This document shows, piece after piece, positions 61,128-64,000 of a stretch of DNA of 64,000 nucleotides. A program made the position numbers and the translations under genes. The stretch is from Pseudomonas palmensis (GTDB taxonomy: Bacteria; Pseudomonadota; Gammaproteobacteria; Pseudomonadales; Pseudomonadaceae), in assembly GCF_017848315.1 (NCBI RefSeq), contig NZ_JAFKEC010000016.1, positions 34,071 to 98,070 on the forward strand. Reading direction: 5' to 3'. Positions within the stretch are counted from its first letter, which is position 1. Each line of letters opens with the position of its first letter. A model generated the notes under the pieces. That model worked only from the letters and a program-made list of their open reading frames with translations, made no database searches and was not told the DNA's origin.

Positions 61128-63530
61128 ATGCGTCCCCAACTCCTGAGCCCCGCGCGCCTGGCACTGGCTGTCGCGGTTGCCGTTTCTGCCTGCTCCCTCG
61201 ACCTGAACCGCGCCTGGGCGGACCCAGCCATGCAGCGCTATGCGTTGCCGGCGCAACCGCTGGACCAGGCCCTGCGCCAGATCGCCCGGCAAAGCGCCAG
61301 CACCCTGGTGGTGGACCCGGCGCTGCTGCGCGGGCGCCAGAGCGCGGCGGTGAACGGGCAACTGAGCGCCGAGGCAGCGGTGCGCCAGGCAGTGGCGGGC
61401 AGCGGCCTGCAACTGCGCGTGACCGACAACGGCACCCTGACCCTGGAGAAGGCCGACAGCAGTGATGCGCTGCAACTGGGTGCCACCAGCATCACCGGCA
61501 GTGCGCTGGGCGAGGTCACGGAAAACACTGGCTCCTACACCACCGCCAGCATGGCCACGGCCACCAAGTTCAAGGCCTCGGCCCGGGAAACTCCGCAGTC
61601 GGTGACCGTGGTCACCCGCCAGCGCATGGACGACCAGAACATGCAGACCCTGGACGACATCGCCAGCTACACGCCGGGGCTGACCCTGCGCAAGACCGGC
61701 GGCGAGCGCCCGCAGTTCTACTCGCGCGGTGCGGCCATCGACAACATCATGGTCGACGGCCTGCCCATCGCCTACGACAGCGACACCCTGGGCACCGCGA
61801 CCCTGGCGATGTTCGACCGGGTGGAGGTGGTACGCGGGGCTTCCGGCCTGATGGTCGGCTCGGGCAACCCGTCGGGAACCCTCAACCTGGTGCGCAAGCG
61901 CCCCACGCTGGCGCCGCAGATCACCCTCACGGCAGCAGCCGGCAGCTGGGACAACTACCGTACCGAAATCGACGCCAGCAGCAGCCTCAATGATGCCGGT
62001 ACCGTACGCGGGCGAGTGGTGGGCAGCTACCAGGACAAGAACAGCTTTACCGATGCCTACAGCAACCAGCGCCAGTTGCTGTACGGGATCACCGAATTCG
62101 ACCTGTCGGACGCCACCACGCTGACCCTGGGCGGCTACTACAACCGCGAGGACAACCCCGGCGCGGACTGGAACGGCAGCCCGACCCATGCCGATGGCAG
62201 CTTCCTCGACATTTCCCGCTCGTCGCGCTTCAGCCCCGACTGGACCTACTGGGACAAGACCAACAAGAGCGTGTTCGCCGAGGTGGAACATCGCCTGGAC
62301 AACGACTGGCGCCTGCGTCTGAGCGCCAGCTGGCTGAAGGCCAACCTGGAGATGCTGGGCAGCAGCTACTACCGGCTCGACCCGACCGCCGACGAGCTGC
62401 AACTGAACGTGGGGCGCTACTCCTACGAACATACGCAGAAGAGTGTCGATGGTTATGCCAGCGGGCCGTTCAGCCTGTTCGGGCGTACCCATGAACTGGT
62501 GGTGGGGGCGAGCTACCGCCGCGACGATACCGACGACGGCCCTGGCGGCGGCCCGGATGCGAGCTTCAACTATGTCGTGGACCCCAACAACTTCCACTAC
62601 AAGGACGTGCCCCGGCCGGCCATCGACTACAACTGGTCGCGCAAGGGCAAGGTGGATCAGTCCAGTGCCTACACCGCCGTGCGCTTCAACCTGCGCGATG
62701 ACCTGAAGCTGATCCTCGGCTCGCGCCTGGACTGGTATGAGTACCAGCAGCACACCGAGGTCGGGGCCTACGCCTTCGGCGCCGACTACAAGGCCACCCG
62801 CGAGGTCACCCCGTATGCGGGGCTGATCTATGACCTGAACGACACCTACTCGGTCTACACCAGCTGGACGCGCATCTTCAAGCCGCAGGAATACCAGAAC
62901 AGCAGCGGTGGCCTGCTGGCGCCGGTAACCGGCACCAACTACGAGGCCGGGCTCAAGGCCGAGTACTTCGGTGGCGCGTTGAACGCCAGTTTCGCGCTGT
63001 TCCAGCTCGACCAGGAGAACCTGGCCAAGTCGTTGCCGGCAGGTGATTGCCCGACCATGGATGCCTGCTACGAGGCGGCCGGCGAAATTCGTACCCGCGG
63101 CCTGGAACTGGAGCTGGGCGGCGAACTGGCGCCGGGTTGGCAGGCGTCGGCCGGCTATACCTATGCGGCGGCCGAGTATGTGAAGGCGACCGGCTCGGCG
63201 CAGAAGGGTGACCGCTTCGACAGTGATTCGCCGTACAACCTGTTCAAGCTGGCGACCAGCTACCAGTTGCCGGGCGACCTCGATCAATGGAGCGTGGGCG
63301 GGGCCTTTCGCACCCAGAGCCGCACCTATACCAGCTACAGCGTGAAGCAGGGCGGGTACAGCGTGGTCGACCTGATGACCCAGTACCGCGTGACGCCGGC
63401 GGTGACGTTGCAGACCAACCTCAACAACGTGGCGGACAAGCGTTACTACCAGAGCATCAGCAACCCGGCCGGGGCCAACATCTTCGGCGAGCCGCGCAAT
63501 GTGATGTTCACCGTGAAGTGGTCGTTGTGA
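61128..63530 (+). CDS. TonB-dependent siderophore receptor with signalling domain
   Basis: An 800-residue outer-membrane receptor. A signal peptide ends near NRAWA. An N-terminal STN signalling domain (about 35-115; YALPAQPLDQALRQIARQSA, LVVDPALLRGRQ) precedes the plug (ETPQSVTVVTRQRMDDQNMQ, VEVVRGASGLMVGSGNPSGT) and a 22-strand barrel ending in NVMFTVKWSL. The pattern is that of ferric siderophore receptors such as FpvA/FoxA/FiuA. The STN domain links it to the FecI/FecR pair just upstream, forming a cell-surface signalling unit. The ATG at 61128 follows CGAGGAAAG. Siderophore specificity cannot be told from the sequence. Confidence 0.95.
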   Translation: MRPQLLSPARLALAVAVAVSACSLDLNRAWADPAMQRYALPAQPLDQALRQIARQSASTLVVDPALLRGRQSAAVNGQLSAEAAVRQAVAGSGLQLRVTDNGTLTLEKADSSDALQLGATSITGSALGEVTENTGSYTTASMATATKFKASARETPQSVTVVTRQRMDDQNMQTLDDIASYTPGLTLRKTGGERPQFYSRGAAIDNIMVDGLPIAYDSDTLGTATLAMFDRVEVVRGASGLMVGSGNPSGTLNLVRKRPTLAPQITLTAAAGSWDNYRTEIDASSSLNDAGTVRGRVVGSYQDKNSFTDAYSNQRQLLYGITEFDLSDATTLTLGGYYNREDNPGADWNGSPTHADGSFLDISRSSRFSPDWTYWDKTNKSVFAEVEHRLDNDWRLRLSASWLKANLEMLGSSYYRLDPTADELQLNVGRYSYEHTQKSVDGYASGPFSLFGRTHELVVGASYRRDDTDDGPGGGPDASFNYVVDPNNFHYKDVPRPAIDYNWSRKGKVDQSSAYTAVRFNLRDDLKLILGSRLDWYEYQQHTEVGAYAFGADYKATREVTPYAGLIYDLNDTYSVYTSWTRIFKPQEYQNSSGGLLAPVTGTNYEAGLKAEYFGGALNASFALFQLDQENLAKSLPAGDCPTMDACYEAAGEIRTRGLELELGGELAPGWQASAGYTYAAAEYVKATGSAQKGDRFDSDSPYNLFKLATSYQLPGDLDQWSVGGAFRTQSRTYTSYSVKQGGYSVVDLMTQYRVTPAVTLQTNLNNVADKRYYQSISNPAGANIFGEPRNVMFTVKWSL

Positions 63531-64000
63531 AGTCGCTGAAGGCGCGGAACAGGCGGGTGCCCACGTAGCTGCGCAGGTGCGGGTGGCGGCTGCGGTGGTA
63601 GCAATCCCAGTAGCTGACCATGCGTGCGCGGGTCAGGCTGAAGTAGGCGGGGTTGTCGTTGAAGAAGCGGCCGTAGGCGCTGGCGTCCAGGGTCGGCAGG
63701 TTGGCCTCGCACAGCGCCAGCAGCTCGATCACGTATTCGCCGGTGAGCTGGAACACGAACGGGATGACCCACGTCTCTGGTGCCCGAATGATCTGCTGCA
63801 GGTAACGCTCGCGCACGTGGCCGTCGGGGTGGCGGGTGAGCAGGCAGGCGTGGATCAGTGACCGGGCTGTATCGGCAGCCGGCAGGTGAAGGCGGTAGGG
63901 CAGGGTCAGGGGTTCGTCGTCGAGGGTGACGGCGATGCCCTGGTCACCGTTGGGCAGGTCGAGGTGCCGGGCCAGGTCCTGGACTTCGCGGGCCAGGTGG
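63508..64000 (-). CDS. Unrecognised protein, C-terminal part (runs off the window)
   Basis: An open frame continues from the right edge of the window to the stop at 63508-63510; about 163 residues are visible and the start lies beyond 64000. It reads LAREVQDLARHLDLPNGDQG near the edge, then RERYLQQIIRAPETWVIPFV, LTGEYVIELLALCEANLPTL and ARMVSYWDCYHRSRHPHLRS, with no signal peptide or membrane helix in the visible part. The mid-gene Met at 63816 is not the start because the similar-quality frame continues through it. It converges on the receptor gene and overlaps its last 23 bases. No family was recognised. Confidence 0.68.
   Translation of the reverse strand, partial: HLAREVQDLARHLDLPNGDQGIAVTLDDEPLTLPYRLHLPAADTARSLIHACLLTRHPDGHVRERYLQQIIRAPETWVIPFVFQLTGEYVIELLALCEANLPTLDASAYGRFFNDNPAYFSLTRARMVSYWDCYHRSRHPHLRSYVGTRLFRAFSDFTTTTSR

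Noticed and set aside
1..64000. tRNA, rRNA, CRISPR, integrase, transposase or phage genes
   Set aside because: None was recognised on either strand; the only mobile-looking items are REP palindromes and the inverted-repeat element.

Overview
This window reads as chromosomal DNA of a fluorescent Pseudomonas of the P. putida type. The evidence is its high GC content, the gene families present (OprD porin, PA2169-type protein, cyoABCDE, NorR/Hmp, alaC, FecI/FecR/TonB receptor) and repeated copies of the REP palindrome typical of these genomes. There is no prophage, transposase, rRNA, tRNA or CRISPR array. Both ends cut a gene: fruB on the left and an unrecognised minus-strand gene on the right.

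Layout: 1-3238 is the end of the fructose PTS operon fruB-fruK-fruA. 3239-5648 holds a small DUF3820 protein, a PA2169-like four-helix protein and a membrane diguanylate cyclase. 5825-7576 holds an OprD-family porin and a small secreted protein. 7785-14102 is a minus-strand operon of an RND pump (adaptor, pump) with a CusR/CusS-type two-component system. 14314-18001 carries an Aer-type chemoreceptor, a YkgJ-type cysteine protein, a small periplasmic protein and a CheV-like adaptor. 18083-20967 is the divergent nitric-oxide defence pair norR/hmp, with three GT-N7-AC NorR sites and a sigma-54 promoter between the genes. 21149-27040 is dsbB followed by cyoABCDE, with an ANR-like box upstream of cyoA. 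27041-27917 is non-coding and holds a terminator, a GCTCTT tract and a roughly 625-bp inverted-repeat element.

The second half starts with a serine hydrolase with a GWSRGG motif, alaC and a small YkgJ protein. It is then dominated by one 15-kb gene (31232-46240) for a 5002-residue autotransporter built from about three dozen beta-strand repeats, with a different tryptophan-rich module recurring four times. An HscC-type Hsp70 with a membrane J-domain partner follows, then an acetyltransferase and three tandem paralogous membrane proteins. The rest is accessory metabolism and regulation: a YdcZ-type transporter with a LysR regulator, an LprI-like protein, a hydrolase/isomerase operon facing a TetR regulator across two near-identical operators, a CrtZ-type hydroxylase, a DMT exporter facing an AraC regulator, a lipoprotein, and a FecI-FecR-TonB receptor iron-uptake cell-surface signalling system.

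The points that most deserve follow-up are the giant autotransporter with its recurrent FWDG module, the large inverted-repeat element after cyoE, the HscC/J-protein cluster with the three paralogous membrane proteins, and the duplicated operator of the TetR-controlled catabolic pair.
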